Assembly (NCBI RefSeq): GCF_030812255.1
Contig: NZ_JAUSSH010000018.1
Span: 1-64,000, forward strand
Source: Paeniglutamicibacter psychrophenolicus
GTDB lineage: Bacteria > Actinomycetota > Actinomycetes > Actinomycetales > Micrococcaceae
Reading direction: 5' to 3'
DNA length: 64,000 nucleotides
Translations under genes and position numbers: made by a program
Part shown: piece after piece, positions 24,673 to 35,352 of the stretch
Layout of the letters: every line of letters begins with the position of its first letter
Position numbering within the stretch: the first letter of the stretch is position 1
Notes under the pieces: generated by a model
Told to the model about the DNA's origin: nothing
The model's database searches: none
The model's input: the letters and a program-made list of their open reading frames with translations, nothing else

Positions 24673-25484
24673 TGGCAGGTGTATCGAGCGAGTCACTGTC
24701 CGCGGCGCTGGCGTCGTTGGAAACCAAGCTTGCACACGCGTCCTTGGAATTGTCCGCCGAGTTATTTGGAACGGTTGACGTTCTGGATGGCAACGCAGGC
24801 CTGCGTCGCGCACTGACTGATCCGGCCCGTGGGGCCTCGGACAAGGCTGGCCTCGTGGCCAAGCTGTTGCACGGGAGGGTGTCGGCGGAAGCCGAAGCCA
24901 CCGTCGCGTCTCTGGCATCCTCGCGTTGGAGCTCGGCACGAGACATTGGCGATGCATTGGAAACCCTGGCGGCAACTGTCGCCATCGTGGTGACCGAGCG
25001 TCAGGGCGGTTCCGCAGGACTGGAGAGGCTCGAAGAAGACCTCTTCGCGTTCATCCGTGTGGTTGGGTCCAGTCATGATCTGCAGCGTGCACTCGATGAT
25101 TCCAAGGCATCGGACGAAGCCAAGGGCGCCTTGGCGCTCAAGCTGGTTCCGAACGCCTCGGACGCATCGGCACTGCTGATCCGCCAGGCCGTCGCTTCGC
25201 CGCGCGGGCTCAAGCCCGTTGCACTTCTGGAGCGCTTCGTGGAATTGGTGGCTAAACGCCAGGACCGCTGGATTGCCCAAGTGAGCGTCACCCGTGATCT
25301 CACGAGCGAGCAAACAGCGCGCCTGCAGGCAGGCCTGAACAACCTTTACGGCCGGGACTTGAAGATCAATGTCGAGATCGACCCGGCACTAGTTGGCGGC
25401 ATCCGCATCAAGGTGGGTGACGAGGTTGTTGACGCAACCATCGCCACCCGCGTCGCGGATCTTCGCCGCCAGTTGGCAAGCTAG
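24672..25484 (+). CDS. atpH: ATP synthase F1 subunit delta
   Basis: Links the peripheral stalk to the top of F1. The protein has 270 aa, longer than the 177 aa of E. coli but normal for actinobacteria, which carry an extra N-terminal helical part. The family C-terminal motif is present (DPALVGGIRIKVGDEVVDATI). It starts on the last base of the atpF stop codon. Confidence 0.93.
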   Translation: MAGVSSESLSAALASLETKLAHASLELSAELFGTVDVLDGNAGLRRALTDPARGASDKAGLVAKLLHGRVSAEAEATVASLASSRWSSARDIGDALETLAATVAIVVTERQGGSAGLERLEEDLFAFIRVVGSSHDLQRALDDSKASDEAKGALALKLVPNASDASALLIRQAVASPRGLKPVALLERFVELVAKRQDRWIAQVSVTRDLTSEQTARLQAGLNNLYGRDLKINVEIDPALVGGIRIKVGDEVVDATIATRVADLRRQLAS

Positions 25485-25604
25485 GCAGCCCCCCACCACA
25501 ACGGGGGGCCTGCCTTGCAGGCCAGTCACCATAGACTGAATCAAATTTCGGTTGCCGCAAGGATCCATCGCGGCAATCACAACTTAGGAGAGCAGGGACT
25601 GCAG

Positions 25605-27242
25605 ATGGCCGAATTGACCATCAACGCCGACGACGTCCGCAATGCCTTGAATGAGTTCGCAGCGTCCTACGAACCGGGCAAAGCTGAGCGCACCGAGGTC
25701 GGCCGCGTAACCACGGCAAGTGACGGCATCGCCAAGGTGGAGGGTCTTCCCTCCGTCATGGCCAATGAGCTGCTTCGCTTCGAAGACGGCACTCTGGGCC
25801 TGGCCCAGAACCTTGATACCCGCGATATCGGTGTTGTTGTCCTTGGCGACTTCACCGGCATTGCCGAAGGCCAGCGCGTTGAGCGCACCGGCGAGATCCT
25901 TTCGGTTCCGGTTGGCGACGCCTTCCTGGGCCGCGTGGTCGACCCGCTGGGCGAGCCGATCGATGACCTGGGTCCGATCGCGGCCTCCGGCCGTCGTGCC
26001 CTGGAAACCCAGGCCCCCGGCGTCACGCAGCGCAAGTCGGTTCACGAACCGCTGCAGACCGGCATGAAGGCCATCGACGCGATGATCCCGATTGGCCGTG
26101 GCCAGCGCCAGCTGATCATTGGTGACCGCCAGACCGGCAAGACGGCCCTGGCCGTGGACGCCATCATCAACCAGAAGGCCAACTGGGCTTCGGGTGACAC
26201 CAACAAGCAGGTCCGCTGCATCTACGTGGCAATCGGTCAGAAGGCTTCGACCATTGCCGCAGTGCGCCAGACCCTTGCGGACAACGGCGCCCTGGAGTAC
26301 ACCACCATCGTGGCCTCCCCGGCATCCGACCCGGCTGGTTTCAAGTACCTGGCACCGTACGCCGGCTCGGCCATTGGCCAGCAGTGGATGTACGACGGCA
26401 AGCACGTTCTGATCGTCTTTGACGATCTGTCCAAGCAGGCCGAAGCCTACCGTGCCGTTTCCCTGTTGCTGCGCCGTCCGCCAGGACGCGAGGCCTACCC
26501 GGGTGACGTGTTCTACCTGCACTCCCGTCTGCTTGAGCGTTGTGCCAAGCTCTCCGACGAGCTCGGTGCCGGTTCGATGACCGGTCTGCCGATCATCGAG
26601 ACCAAGGCAAACGACGTTTCGGCATTCATCCCGACCAACGTCATCTCGATCACCGATGGCCAGATCTTCCTGCAGTCGGACCTCTTCAACGCCAACCAGC
26701 GTCCGGCCGTCGACGTGGGTGTTTCGGTTTCCCGCGTGGGTGGCTCGGCCCAGGTCAAGGCCATGAAGAAGGTTTCCGGTACGTTGAAGCTGGAATTGGC
26801 CCAGTACCGCGACATGCAGGCCTTCGCCATGTTTGCCTCGGACCTGGATGCCGCTTCCAAGCAGCAGCTGACCCGTGGCGCGCGTTTGATGGAACTGCTC
26901 AAGCAGGGCCAGTACGCACCGTTCGCGGTCGAGGACCAGGTTGTTTCCATCTGGATGGGCACCAACGGCTACCTGGACGATGTCCCGGTTGAAGACGTTC
27001 GCCGCTTCGAGACCGAATTCCTCGCCCACCTGCGTCACCGCGCCAATGCGTTGACCGTGATTGCCGAAACCGGCAAGCTCGAGGACGAGACGGTCGAGAC
27101 GCTCAAGTCGAACATCATCGACTTCAAGGCCGGCTTCTTTGGCCAGGGCGACGACAAGCTTGTCGCCGCCGGCAGCGAAGAATTCGACCCCTTGGCCGAG
27201 GGTTCCGTCGACCAGGAAAAGATCGTCAAGCAAAAGCGCTGA
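25605..27242 (+). CDS. atpA: ATP synthase F1 subunit alpha
   Basis: Regulatory nucleotide-binding subunit of F1 (545 aa). P-loop [10 protein letters not shown] near residue 170, the Arg finger segment in the signature [17 protein letters not shown], and an N-terminal beta-barrel starting at residue 25. ATG 25605 follows TTAGGAGAGCAGGG. The gene is preceded by a 120-nt spacer; a GGGGGGCCTGCC stretch there forms only a small hairpin. Confidence 0.97.
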   Translation: MAELTINADDVRNALNEFAASYEPGKAERTEVGRVTTASDGIAKVEGLPSVMANELLRFEDGTLGLAQNLDTRDIGVVVLGDFTGIAEGQRVERTGEILSVPVGDAFLGRVVDPLGEPIDDLGPIAASGRRALETQAPGVTQRKSVHEPLQTGMKAIDAMIPIGRGQRQLIIGDRQTGKTALAVDAIINQKANWASGDTNKQVRCIYVAIGQKASTIAAVRQTLADNGALEYTTIVASPASDPAGFKYLAPYAGSAIGQQWMYDGKHVLIVFDDLSKQAEAYRAVSLLLRRPPGREAYPGDVFYLHSRLLERCAKLSDELGAGSMTGLPIIETKANDVSAFIPTNVISITDGQIFLQSDLFNANQRPAVDVGVSVSRVGGSAQVKAMKKVSGTLKLELAQYRDMQAFAMFASDLDAASKQQLTRGARLMELLKQGQYAPFAVEDQVVSIWMGTNGYLDDVPVEDVRRFETEFLAHLRHRANALTVIAETGKLEDETVETLKSNIIDFKAGFFGQGDDKLVAAGSEEFDPLAEGSVDQEKIVKQKR

Positions 27243-27320
27243 CATCTCCTTTGAGTAGGGCTTGCCGCGCCACCACGTGTGGCGCGGCAGCCCCTGCAAA
27301 GGGATAAGGAAAGGACAAAC

Positions 27321-28214
27321 ATGGGAGCCCAGATTCGGGTCTACCGCCAGAAGATTGCATCGACGACGTCGATGGGCAAGATCTTCAAGGCGATGGAACT
27401 GATCGCCTCTTCCCGTATTGGCAAGGCACGTGCGCGTGTCTCGGCATCGCTGCCGTACGCCAATGCGATTACCCGTGCTGTTACTGCCGTCGCGTCACAG
27501 TCCGAGGTCGAACACCCACTGACCACCGAGCCGGAGTCAATCCGTCGCGCGGCAGTCTTGGTCATGACTTCGGACCGCGGACTCGCCGGGTCCTACTCCG
27601 CCAGCGTCTTGAAGCAGGCAGAGCACCTCGTTGAACTGCTCCATTCAGAAGGCAAGGACGTCAAGACCTATCTGGTCGGCCGCAAGGGCCAGGCGTACTT
27701 CGACTTCCGTGGACGGGAATACGCGCAGGTGTGGACCGGTGGAACCGACGCTCCGGAGTTTGAAACCGCACGCGAACTGCGCGAGGTCCTGCTGAAGGAC
27801 TTCGCCGACGAGTTTGAAGCTGGTGGCGTGGACGAGATCCACGTTGTTTTCACCCAGTTCAAGTCGATGGTCGTTCAGGAGCCGACGGTCATTCGTTTGC
27901 TGCCGCTTGAGGTTGTCGAGGGGGAGTCCGAGACTCCCGCCGACGAGCTGCTGCCGCTCTACGAATACGAGCCGGAACCGGAGCAGGTGCTGGACGCACT
28001 GCTCCCGCGCTACATCGAGTCACGTATCTTCAACGCCATGTTGCAGGCCGCCGCTTCCGAGCTGGCAGCACGCCAACGTGCCATGAAGTCCGCTGGCGAC
28101 AACGCCAACGAACTGATCAAGAAGTACACGCGTCTTCGTAACAACGCCCGCCAGGCCGAGGTTACCCAGGAACTTTCCGAAATCGTTGCCGGCGCTGACG
28201 CGCTGAACGGCTAA
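27321..28214 (+). CDS. atpG: ATP synthase F1 subunit gamma
   Basis: Rotor shaft of the enzyme (297 aa). The N-terminal helix begins [28 protein letters not shown] and the C-terminal helix ends [21 protein letters not shown], both family hallmarks. A 15-residue acidic stretch around residue 210 ([23 protein letters not shown] region) is typical of actinobacterial gamma subunits. AAGGAAAGGA precedes ATG 27321. Confidence 0.96.
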   Translation: MGAQIRVYRQKIASTTSMGKIFKAMELIASSRIGKARARVSASLPYANAITRAVTAVASQSEVEHPLTTEPESIRRAAVLVMTSDRGLAGSYSASVLKQAEHLVELLHSEGKDVKTYLVGRKGQAYFDFRGREYAQVWTGGTDAPEFETARELREVLLKDFADEFEAGGVDEIHVVFTQFKSMVVQEPTVIRLLPLEVVEGESETPADELLPLYEYEPEPEQVLDALLPRYIESRIFNAMLQAAASELAARQRAMKSAGDNANELIKKYTRLRNNARQAEVTQELSEIVAGADALNG

Positions 28215-29729
<1,515 letters not shown>

Positions 29730-29731
29730 TC

Positions 29732-30016
29732 ATGGCCGAACTCCAAGTCGAAATCGTTGCAGCCGACCACTTCGTGTGGTCGGGTGCGGCGAAACTGGTC
29801 AAGGGACGCACCAGCAATGGCGAGATCGGGATCCTTCCCGGCCACGTGCCTATGCTGGCCGTCCTGGCTGCCGGGGATCTGGAAATCGTTCCGGTCTCCG
29901 GGTCACGGTTCTCGGTCCAGGTTGATGGCGGGTTCTTCTCCGTTGACGCCGACCGCGTGGTGATCGTAGCGGACAACGCCGTCATGGCCGACTCCGTCCC
30001 GGCGGGAACTCGATAG
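29732..30016 (+). CDS. atpC: ATP synthase F1 subunit epsilon, short form
   Basis: The central-stalk epsilon subunit in a short form of 94 aa. It covers only the N-terminal beta-sandwich (GEIGILPGHVPMLAVLAAGDLEI is the family core). The two-helix C-terminal domain that blocks ATP hydrolysis in E. coli and Bacillus is absent; the stop codon follows the last strand. No frameshifted remnant lies downstream, since the next gene starts 7 nt later. The ATG is 2 nt after the atpD stop. Confidence 0.92.
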   Translation: MAELQVEIVAADHFVWSGAAKLVKGRTSNGEIGILPGHVPMLAVLAAGDLEIVPVSGSRFSVQVDGGFFSVDADRVVIVADNAVMADSVPAGTR

Positions 30017-30023
30017 TCCTGCC

Positions 30024-30461
30024 TTGAACGAACTCGGCATTCCTGTACTCATCGTGTTGGCAGCCCTGCTGCTTGTGGTGATGTTCTTGGGTGCCATGGG
30101 AGTGCGCCGCATTCAGTTGCGGCGCACTCTTGGCACTTTCGACGCTTCCATCTGCACGTCCTCCGGGAAGTGGATGATGGCGATTGCGCGTTATGCTCCT
30201 GGAGAGCTTGAGTTTCTCAAGCTCTTTTCGGTCTCCCCAATACCGGTGCATCGATTCCAACGGTCCTCCATCCAGCTCAAGGGCTGGAGAAGGCCCGAGG
30301 AAGAGGAAAAGCACCTGGTGCAGCCCGGAAGCGTCATCGTGATGATGAGCTATGAAGGCCGAGACGTCTTGATTGCCATGGATTACCAGACCTACAACGG
30401 CCTTTCGGCCTGGTTGGAGGCCGGCCCCGTTGCGGGTGTCGGCACCTGGCGGCAAGACTGA
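30024..30461 (+). CDS. DUF2550 membrane protein
   Basis: A 145-aa protein with one N-terminal transmembrane helix (about residues 6-28) and a soluble domain with the DUF2550 pattern: RRTLGTFDASIC, WMMAIARYAPGELEF and the RFQRSSIQL strand. It lies behind atpC in many actinobacteria (Rv1312 in M. tuberculosis); the function is not known. The TTG start is 7 nt after the atpC stop, which implies co-transcription and coupling with the ATP synthase operon. Confidence 0.8.
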   Translation: MNELGIPVLIVLAALLLVVMFLGAMGVRRIQLRRTLGTFDASICTSSGKWMMAIARYAPGELEFLKLFSVSPIPVHRFQRSSIQLKGWRRPEEEEKHLVQPGSVIVMMSYEGRDVLIAMDYQTYNGLSAWLEAGPVAGVGTWRQD

Positions 30462-30472
30462 TCAAGCAAGAC

Positions 30473-30517
30473 AAAAGCCTGGGGCGGGATGAATAAATCA
30501 TCCCGCCCCAGGCTTTT
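30473..30517. terminator. Strong terminator at the end of the atp operon
   Basis: A 20-bp nearly perfect stem (AAAAGCCTGGGGCGGGATGA / TCATCCCGCCCCAGGCTTTT) with a 5-nt loop, followed by TGTTTTCTTTT. A-rich and T-rich ends on both sides make it bidirectional, serving the atp operon and the convergent cold-shock gene. Confidence 0.93.
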
Positions 30518-30608
30518 GTTTTCTTTTAGCGTTTCCGCCTATCCGATCGGCTCCGCTATGCGGGCCGGGTACGGAAGGGCGGGAAGTTCAAAGAGTCTGT
30601 GAAGTCCT

Positions 30609-30812
30609 TTAGAGACCGACCACACCGGTGGCCTGCGGCCCCTTGGCGCCCTGTCCAACTTCGAATTCCACGCGCTGGTTCTCTTCCAGCGTGCGGAAAC
30701 CGTTGGTCTGGATTTCCGAGTAGTGCACGAAAACGTCAGCCTCGGCGCCATCGGGAGTGATGAAGCCGAATCCCTTTTCGGCGTTAAACCACTTCACGGT
30801 TCCCTGAGCCAT
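30609..30812 (-). CDS. Cold-shock protein
   Basis: Single cold-shock domain of 67 aa that binds single-stranded RNA or DNA. RNP1 (KGFGFITP) and RNP2 (VFVHYSEI) are intact, and the protein begins [21 protein letters not shown] precedes ATG 30812. Its promoter lies about 140 nt upstream, giving the long leader usual for csp genes. Confidence 0.96.
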   Translation of the reverse strand: MAQGTVKWFNAEKGFGFITPDGAEADVFVHYSEIQTNGFRTLEENQRVEFEVGQGAKGPQATGVVGL

Positions 30813-30951
30813 GTATATCTCCTCATTTAGTGCGAAAATCTGGCCGCTGCACCGTGCAACGGCCATGGGTGGTACTCAAGTGAGAAGATCACTGGCGTGG
30901 GTTTAACCCCGCCGCAGTCACTTCACACCCGCAGCACTGCTTTGGCGGGTA

Positions 30952-30979
30952 TGACTAACCAACACAAAGACTGAGTCAA
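30952..30979 (-). promoter_or_regulatory. Promoter of the cold-shock gene
   Basis: On the minus strand TTGACT (30979 to 30974), a 16-nt spacer and TAGTCA (30957 to 30952). Confidence 0.6.
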
Positions 30980-30982
30980 GCA

Positions 30983-30998
30983 TCACACAATGGTGTGA
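30983..30998. promoter_or_regulatory. Dyad TCACAC-N4-GTGTGA upstream of the csp promoter
   Basis: Perfect 6-bp arms with a 4-nt centre, immediately upstream of the -35 box. The shape resembles a GntR- or CRP-type operator (CRP half site TGTGA), but the spacing of 4 is shorter than the 6 of CRP sites. The binding factor is not known. Confidence 0.45.
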
Positions 30999-31238
30999 CT
31001 TGGGTCAATACCTTGGGCGCAGATGGCAAGCAAAGACTTCATATGGGCGCGCGCGGATCGGACCCGTGATAGGGCCCGCCGGCGGGGAACGGTGCCGTCG
31101 CTCCGGGGGAGGTGCTGGTGCTGCAGGGCTCCGGCCTGCGGGCACGCCGGGTGCGGCAGCGGGCCGAACCCCGGCAACCACCGGGCCGGGGATCGATGCC
31201 GCGGGCCGGTGGATGCCTTGTGGTGAAGGGGTGGACCG

Positions 31239-32462
31239 TCAGAGCAGGTACTTGCCGTTGCGGATGACCTGCTGCAGCCCCAGGTCCGCGTCCAAGACCA
31301 GCAGGTCCGCCGCAAAACCCTGGTGAAGCCGACCTGCCTCGTCGATCAGGCCCAGCACGCTCGCCGGCACCTTGGTGGCGGAAACGAGGGCGTCGCGCAG
31401 ATCCACCCCGGCGGCCACCGTGAAGCGCAGGATGTCAAGCATGCTGGCGGTACCCCCGGCCAGCGATCCGTTCGAGGCCAGGCGGGCTTCCCCGTTGGAC
31501 ACCATGACTTCTGCCGGGCCCAGCTCGTAGGTGCCGTCCGCCAGCCCGGTGGCTGCCATCGAGTCGGTGACCAGCGCGATGGACTCGGCCCCCACCAGGT
31601 TGAACATGGTGCGGACCATGTCCGGGTCGAGGTGCACGCCGTCGGCGATGAGCTCGACGATGATCTTGCCCTGGGCCGCCATTTCCAGGCAGGCAGCGAC
31701 CGGACCGGGTGCCCGGTGGTGCATCGGCGGCATCCCGTTGAACAGGTGGGTGACGGTGGGGCGCTCGGTGAAGCCGTCGACCCCGGCGCTGGCCAGTTCC
31801 TCGCGGGCCAGCGACAGCGAGGCGGCGGTGGTCGACGCATCGGCATCGGTGTGTCCCAGGGACGGGACAACTCCCTGGGACACCAACTGCTCGAGCAGCG
31901 CGTCGGCCCCGGGAAGTTCCGGCGCGTAGGTCATGGTGCGCAGCTGGCCGGCCGAGGCATCGATCAACGCGTCGACGAAGTCCGGTTCCGGGTCGGAGAG
32001 GAATGCCGGGTCCTGGGCGCCGCAGCGCACGGTGGACAGGAACGGCCCCTCCGCATGGATCCCGGCGATGTCCCCGCGCTGGGCGAACTCGGACAGCACG
32101 GTGGCGGAGGCCAGCATGTCGGCGCGCGAGGCGGTGACCAGCGATGCCAAGAATGAGGTGGTGCCCGAGCGGTGCAGGTGCTCGATGGCGGTGGCGATCT
32201 TCTCGCGGTCCCCGGAGGGGAAATCGCCGCCGGCTGCGCCGTGGCAATGCAGGTCGATCAGGCCGGGGATGATGATGGTTCCCTCGGGGCTTTCACGCAG
32301 CTCAAAGGCGCCGGCTTCGTCGAAGAAGGAGAACTCGCGCACATCGCCGGCGAACGCAATCCGGTTGCCCTCCACGGCGATGATGCCCTTGGTGATGTCC
32401 CTGCCGGGGGACACCAGTCGTCCGGTCAATGCGTAACGGTCGGGTGAGTCGGTGGAAGTCAT
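31239..32462 (-). CDS. nagA: N-acetylglucosamine-6-phosphate deacetylase
   Basis: Amidohydrolase (407 aa) that removes acetate from GlcNAc-6-phosphate in amino-sugar and cell-wall recycling. The metal motif appears as LIDLHCHGAAGGD, further metal and catalytic residues as SLGHTDADAS, HLFNGMPPMHHR, and the catalytic Asp in ALVTDSMAATG. ATG 32462 has no ribosome site; a TAGAAT box lies 6 nt upstream, predicting a leaderless mRNA. No other nag gene is adjacent. Confidence 0.93.
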   Translation of the reverse strand: MTSTDSPDRYALTGRLVSPGRDITKGIIAVEGNRIAFAGDVREFSFFDEAGAFELRESPEGTIIIPGLIDLHCHGAAGGDFPSGDREKIATAIEHLHRSGTTSFLASLVTASRADMLASATVLSEFAQRGDIAGIHAEGPFLSTVRCGAQDPAFLSDPEPDFVDALIDASAGQLRTMTYAPELPGADALLEQLVSQGVVPSLGHTDADASTTAASLSLAREELASAGVDGFTERPTVTHLFNGMPPMHHRAPGPVAACLEMAAQGKIIVELIADGVHLDPDMVRTMFNLVGAESIALVTDSMAATGLADGTYELGPAEVMVSNGEARLASNGSLAGGTASMLDILRFTVAAGVDLRDALVSATKVPASVLGLIDEAGRLHQGFAADLLVLDADLGLQQVIRNGKYLL

Positions 32463-32468
32463 GGACCC

Positions 32469-32474
32469 ATTCTA
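32469..32474 (-). promoter_or_regulatory. -10 box of nagA (leaderless)
   Basis: TAGAAT on the minus strand with a 6-nt gap to the ATG; no Shine-Dalgarno sequence in between. Confidence 0.55.
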
Positions 32475-32607
32475 GGTCCGAGCGCCCGCGTACCGAGTTA
32501 GCCGCGGCACAAGGTTGCGCCGCCCGCCTGTCCGGCCGGGCCAAGCCGGGCCGGCGCCGCCGAGGGATGTGCTCCCGAAGGCGCTGCAATGCGGTGCCGC
32601 AAGGGCC

Positions 32608-33303
32608 CTAGAAGAGCCGCGCTGCCACGTCGTCGACGCCGCGCATCGCGTCGTAGTCCAACACCAGGCAATCGATCCCGCGGTCGGTGGCCAGCGTGCG
32701 GGCCTGCGGCTTGATCTTCTGGGCGGCGAAGATGCCGCGCACCGGCTTGAGCAGCGGGTCGCGGTTGAGCAGCTCGAGGTAGCGGGTGAGTTGCTCCACG
32801 CCGTCGATGTCGCCGTTGCGCTTGAGCTCGATGGCCACGGTGGCGCCGTCGGCGTCGCGGGCCAGGATGTCCACCGGTCCGATGGCGGTCATGTACTCGC
32901 GGCGGATCAGCGTGTAGCCGGCGCCGACGGTCTCGATCTGGTCGGCCAGCAGGCGCTGCAGGTCGGCCTCGGCCCCGTCCTTGATCAGCCCGGGATCCGT
33001 GCCGAGGTTGTGCTCGGTGTCGTGGATGATCTCCTTGATGTGGACCACCAGGCGGTCATCGGACTTCTGGTGGGCGACGTGCCAGAGTTCGATGTCTCCC
33101 TCGGCGGCCTGTTCCTCGTCGGGCTCGACGACCCGCATCACCGCCGGAGGGCTCATCCAGTTCAGCGGCTTGTAGCTGCCGCCGTCGGAATGCACCAGCA
33201 CCGAGCCGTCGGCCTTGACCATCAACAGACGGGTCGCCAGGGGGAGATGGGCCCGAAGGCGGCCCTCGTAATCAACTGAACACTTGGCAATCACTAAACG
33301 CAC
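32608..33303 (-). CDS. nucS: Mismatch-specific endonuclease NucS/EndoMS
   Basis: Archaeal-type endonuclease (231 aa) that cuts both strands at mismatches and replaces MutSL in actinobacteria. The N-terminal DNA-binding/dimerisation domain begins [16 protein letters not shown]; the C-terminal RecB-like nuclease has GPVDILARD (catalytic Asp) and VAIELKRNG (Glu and Lys). The C-terminus ends VDDVAARLF, fitting the LF-type end that binds the sliding clamp. GTG 33303 gives the exact family N-terminus and sits 7 nt behind TAGAGT, so it is probably leaderless. Confidence 0.95.
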   Translation of the reverse strand: MRLVIAKCSVDYEGRLRAHLPLATRLLMVKADGSVLVHSDGGSYKPLNWMSPPAVMRVVEPDEEQAAEGDIELWHVAHQKSDDRLVVHIKEIIHDTEHNLGTDPGLIKDGAEADLQRLLADQIETVGAGYTLIRREYMTAIGPVDILARDADGATVAIELKRNGDIDGVEQLTRYLELLNRDPLLKPVRGIFAAQKIKPQARTLATDRGIDCLVLDYDAMRGVDDVAARLF

Positions 33304-33310
33304 AACAGGC

Positions 33311-33316
33311 ACTCTA
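33311..33316 (-). promoter_or_regulatory. -10 box of nucS (leaderless)
   Basis: TAGAGT on the minus strand, 7 nt before the GTG start of nucS. Confidence 0.55.
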
Positions 33317-33407
33317 CCGGGTTTCGCCGTGGCCCCGGGCCCGGCCGTGGCGGGCCGCGGGTGCGCCGCGGGCACGGCCCGCCACGGAACTGGGGCAGAA
33401 TTGGACC

Positions 33408-33758
33408 ATGGCCCGCTCGAATCGACCTTCTCGTTCCTCCACGCCCGCACCCCGTTCCGGCCGGGTCAACAAGTGGACCCGCCCCGAGGCAGCGGGCGAC
33501 GACGCGTGGCTGGAAAAGGCGCGCTACGGGGTCCAGCGGCTGCAGGACGCGCCGGACGGGCAATGGCACGTGCGGCGGATTTCGGCCGTCGGAGCCTCCA
33601 AGACCTACAAGTGCCCGGGGTGCGGGCGCTTCATCTCCCCGGGGACCGAGCACCTGGTGGCGTGGAGGGCGGACCACTGGTCCGGCGACGACGCCTCGGC
33701 CGCGGCGCGGCGCCACTGGCACCCCAAGTGCTGGGAATCACGCTCCTACCGGTACTAG
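33408..33758 (+). CDS. Conserved basic protein with zinc-ribbon-like motif
   Basis: A 116-aa protein. Residues 1-30 are basic and Ser/Arg-rich; the C-terminal half has a possible zinc site, [18 protein letters not shown] followed about 35 residues later by [10 protein letters not shown] (CxxC, H and C ligands). Related proteins are common in actinobacteria, often mislabelled as ATP/GTP-binding, and no nucleotide motif is visible here. It is divergent from nucS with about 100 nt between them. A CAGAAT box 6 nt before the ATG could make it leaderless. Function unknown. Confidence 0.7.
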   Translation: MARSNRPSRSSTPAPRSGRVNKWTRPEAAGDDAWLEKARYGVQRLQDAPDGQWHVRRISAVGASKTYKCPGCGRFISPGTEHLVAWRADHWSGDDASAAARRHWHPKCWESRSYRY

Positions 33759-33800
33759 CCCGGTGATCCGCCGCCGGCGGCCGTCGGGGTCCGGAAGGCC

Positions 33801-35126
33801 CTATCGGTTGTCCTGCCGGGCGATGAAGACCTCGCGCAGGATCAGCATGATCGCCGCGGCCGCGGGAATCGCCATCAGCGCGCCGATGACCCCCAGCAGC
33901 GAGCCGCCGGCGATCACCGAGATCACTGCCACCGCGCCGGGGACCGAGACGGCCTTCTGCATCACGCGCGGGGAGATGAAGTACGCCTCGATCTGCAGGT
34001 ACCCGAAGTAGCAGATCGCGTAGATGGCGGTGGTCTGCCACCCCAGGGTCAGCGAAATCAGGGACACCAGGATTCCGGCGATCACCGCGCCGACCAGCGG
34101 GATGAACGCCAGCATGGCAACGAGCAGGGTCAGCAGGGCGGCAAAGGGCACCCCGAGGATGCTCATCAGGACCAGGGCGACGGTGGCGTTCAGCACCGCC
34201 ACGAACGCCTGGCCCATGACGTAGTTGCCCACCGACCGGGTGATGGTGTCGCCCAGCTCCTCGACCCGTGCCCGGCGCGAGCGCGGGGCCATGCGGTAGA
34301 AGAAGGACTTCATCGCCGGCAGTGAGGCCAGGAAATAGATGGCAAGCACCAACACGATCAGCACGCCGAACACGCCCTGGGCGATGACGCTGCCCACGCC
34401 CAGCACTCCGCCGAAGATCCCGCCAACGGCCCCGGCGTCGGAGAAGAACTTCCCGATCTCCTCGCTGATCCGGTCCGAGACGTGGTACTGCGCGTCGAGA
34501 CTGACAAAAAGCTCGGACTTCAGGAAGTCGTCGACGATCCGCGGTGCGCGCTCGATGAATTGGGCCGTCTGCTCGGTGAGCGTGGGGATGATGCTGCCGA
34601 TGAACCCGGCGGCCAAGCCCAGCAGCGCCAGCATCGTCACCAGCACCCCGATGGTGCGCGAGGTCCCGTGCGACACCAGGAAGCGCACAACCGGGTCCAG
34701 CCCCAGGGCAATGAACAGGGCGATGGCGATCCAGATGACCAGCGAGCCCACGTTGGTCAGCAGGAAGAAGCCCAGCAGGGCCAGTCCCACGCCGACCGTG
34801 AACAGGAACCCGAAGGCGATCGGGTTGGCGGCCGGGGAAACATCCGCGCCCGGTAGGCCCGTGCCTGCCTCGTGCTTCGGCTCGGGAGGGAAGCCGAAGT
34901 TCGCCGGCGGCTTGATCCGGGCATCGAGCGTCTGCTGGGCGGTGCCCAGCAGCCGGCGCCACCACTGCCGCGGGCCCGCCAGCGGTGCCGGAAGCCGGGT
35001 GTCGTCCCGGGAAACTTCCCCGGTGCCCGGAGCTCCAGGAGATTGAGGTCCGTCGGCTCCGGGCACGGTCCCCTGGCCGCCGGTTGCCTCCGGAGGCACT
35101 GCGTCGTCCCCGTCTTGAGTAGTCAC
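33801..35126 (-). CDS. AI-2E/PerM family transporter
   Basis: Integral membrane protein (441 aa). An N-terminal cytoplasmic Pro/Gly-rich region (residues 1-85) is followed by about eight helices in the PerM/AI-2E exporter pattern, with the conserved segments FIPLVGAVIAGI and the C-terminal PRVMQKAVSVPG. Members export autoinducer-2 or exchange ions; the substrate here is unknown. GTG 35126 is preferred over an ATG at 35192 because TAAGCT lies 7 nt before it and the extra 22 codons look non-coding. Confidence 0.82.
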   Translation of the reverse strand: MTTQDGDDAVPPEATGGQGTVPGADGPQSPGAPGTGEVSRDDTRLPAPLAGPRQWWRRLLGTAQQTLDARIKPPANFGFPPEPKHEAGTGLPGADVSPAANPIAFGFLFTVGVGLALLGFFLLTNVGSLVIWIAIALFIALGLDPVVRFLVSHGTSRTIGVLVTMLALLGLAAGFIGSIIPTLTEQTAQFIERAPRIVDDFLKSELFVSLDAQYHVSDRISEEIGKFFSDAGAVGGIFGGVLGVGSVIAQGVFGVLIVLVLAIYFLASLPAMKSFFYRMAPRSRRARVEELGDTITRSVGNYVMGQAFVAVLNATVALVLMSILGVPFAALLTLLVAMLAFIPLVGAVIAGILVSLISLTLGWQTTAIYAICYFGYLQIEAYFISPRVMQKAVSVPGAVAVISVIAGGSLLGVIGALMAIPAAAAIMLILREVFIARQDNR

Positions 35127-35133
35127 AACCCCG

Positions 35134-35139
35134 AGCTTA
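35134..35139 (-). promoter_or_regulatory. -10 box of the PerM-like gene (leaderless)
   Basis: TAAGCT on the minus strand, 7 nt before GTG 35126. Confidence 0.4.
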
Positions 35140-35352
35140 ATACCCGGGGCGGGTTCTTGTCGGCATTGGGCCCCCGATGTCGGATGCGGCAAATGGTGGC
35201 CGATGCCTCACCGGTGCGCAGCGTGGTGCTACCCACATCAAGGAACCCGGATGCGGTACAACTCGTTAGACTTATGGCGTGCCACCCTGAGTCCATGACG
35301 CGGGGCGGCAGCCCGAGGCCGAATCTCGACTCCCCATCCGTTAGGTGTAATT

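Larger units (their letters stand above)
30813..31238 (-). other. Cold-shock leader, promoter region and featureless remainder
   Basis: The part next to the gene (30813-30945) is the predicted csp 5' leader; the promoter and a dyad follow (30952-30998). From about 31000 to the nagA stop I see only GC-rich sequence without a supported gene or clear terminator. Confidence 0.5.

Noticed and set aside
30983-30998. CRP site upstream of the cold-shock gene
   Set aside because: The half sites match TGTGA, but the 4-nt centre does not fit the 6-nt spacing of CRP sites, so I keep it as an unassigned dyad.
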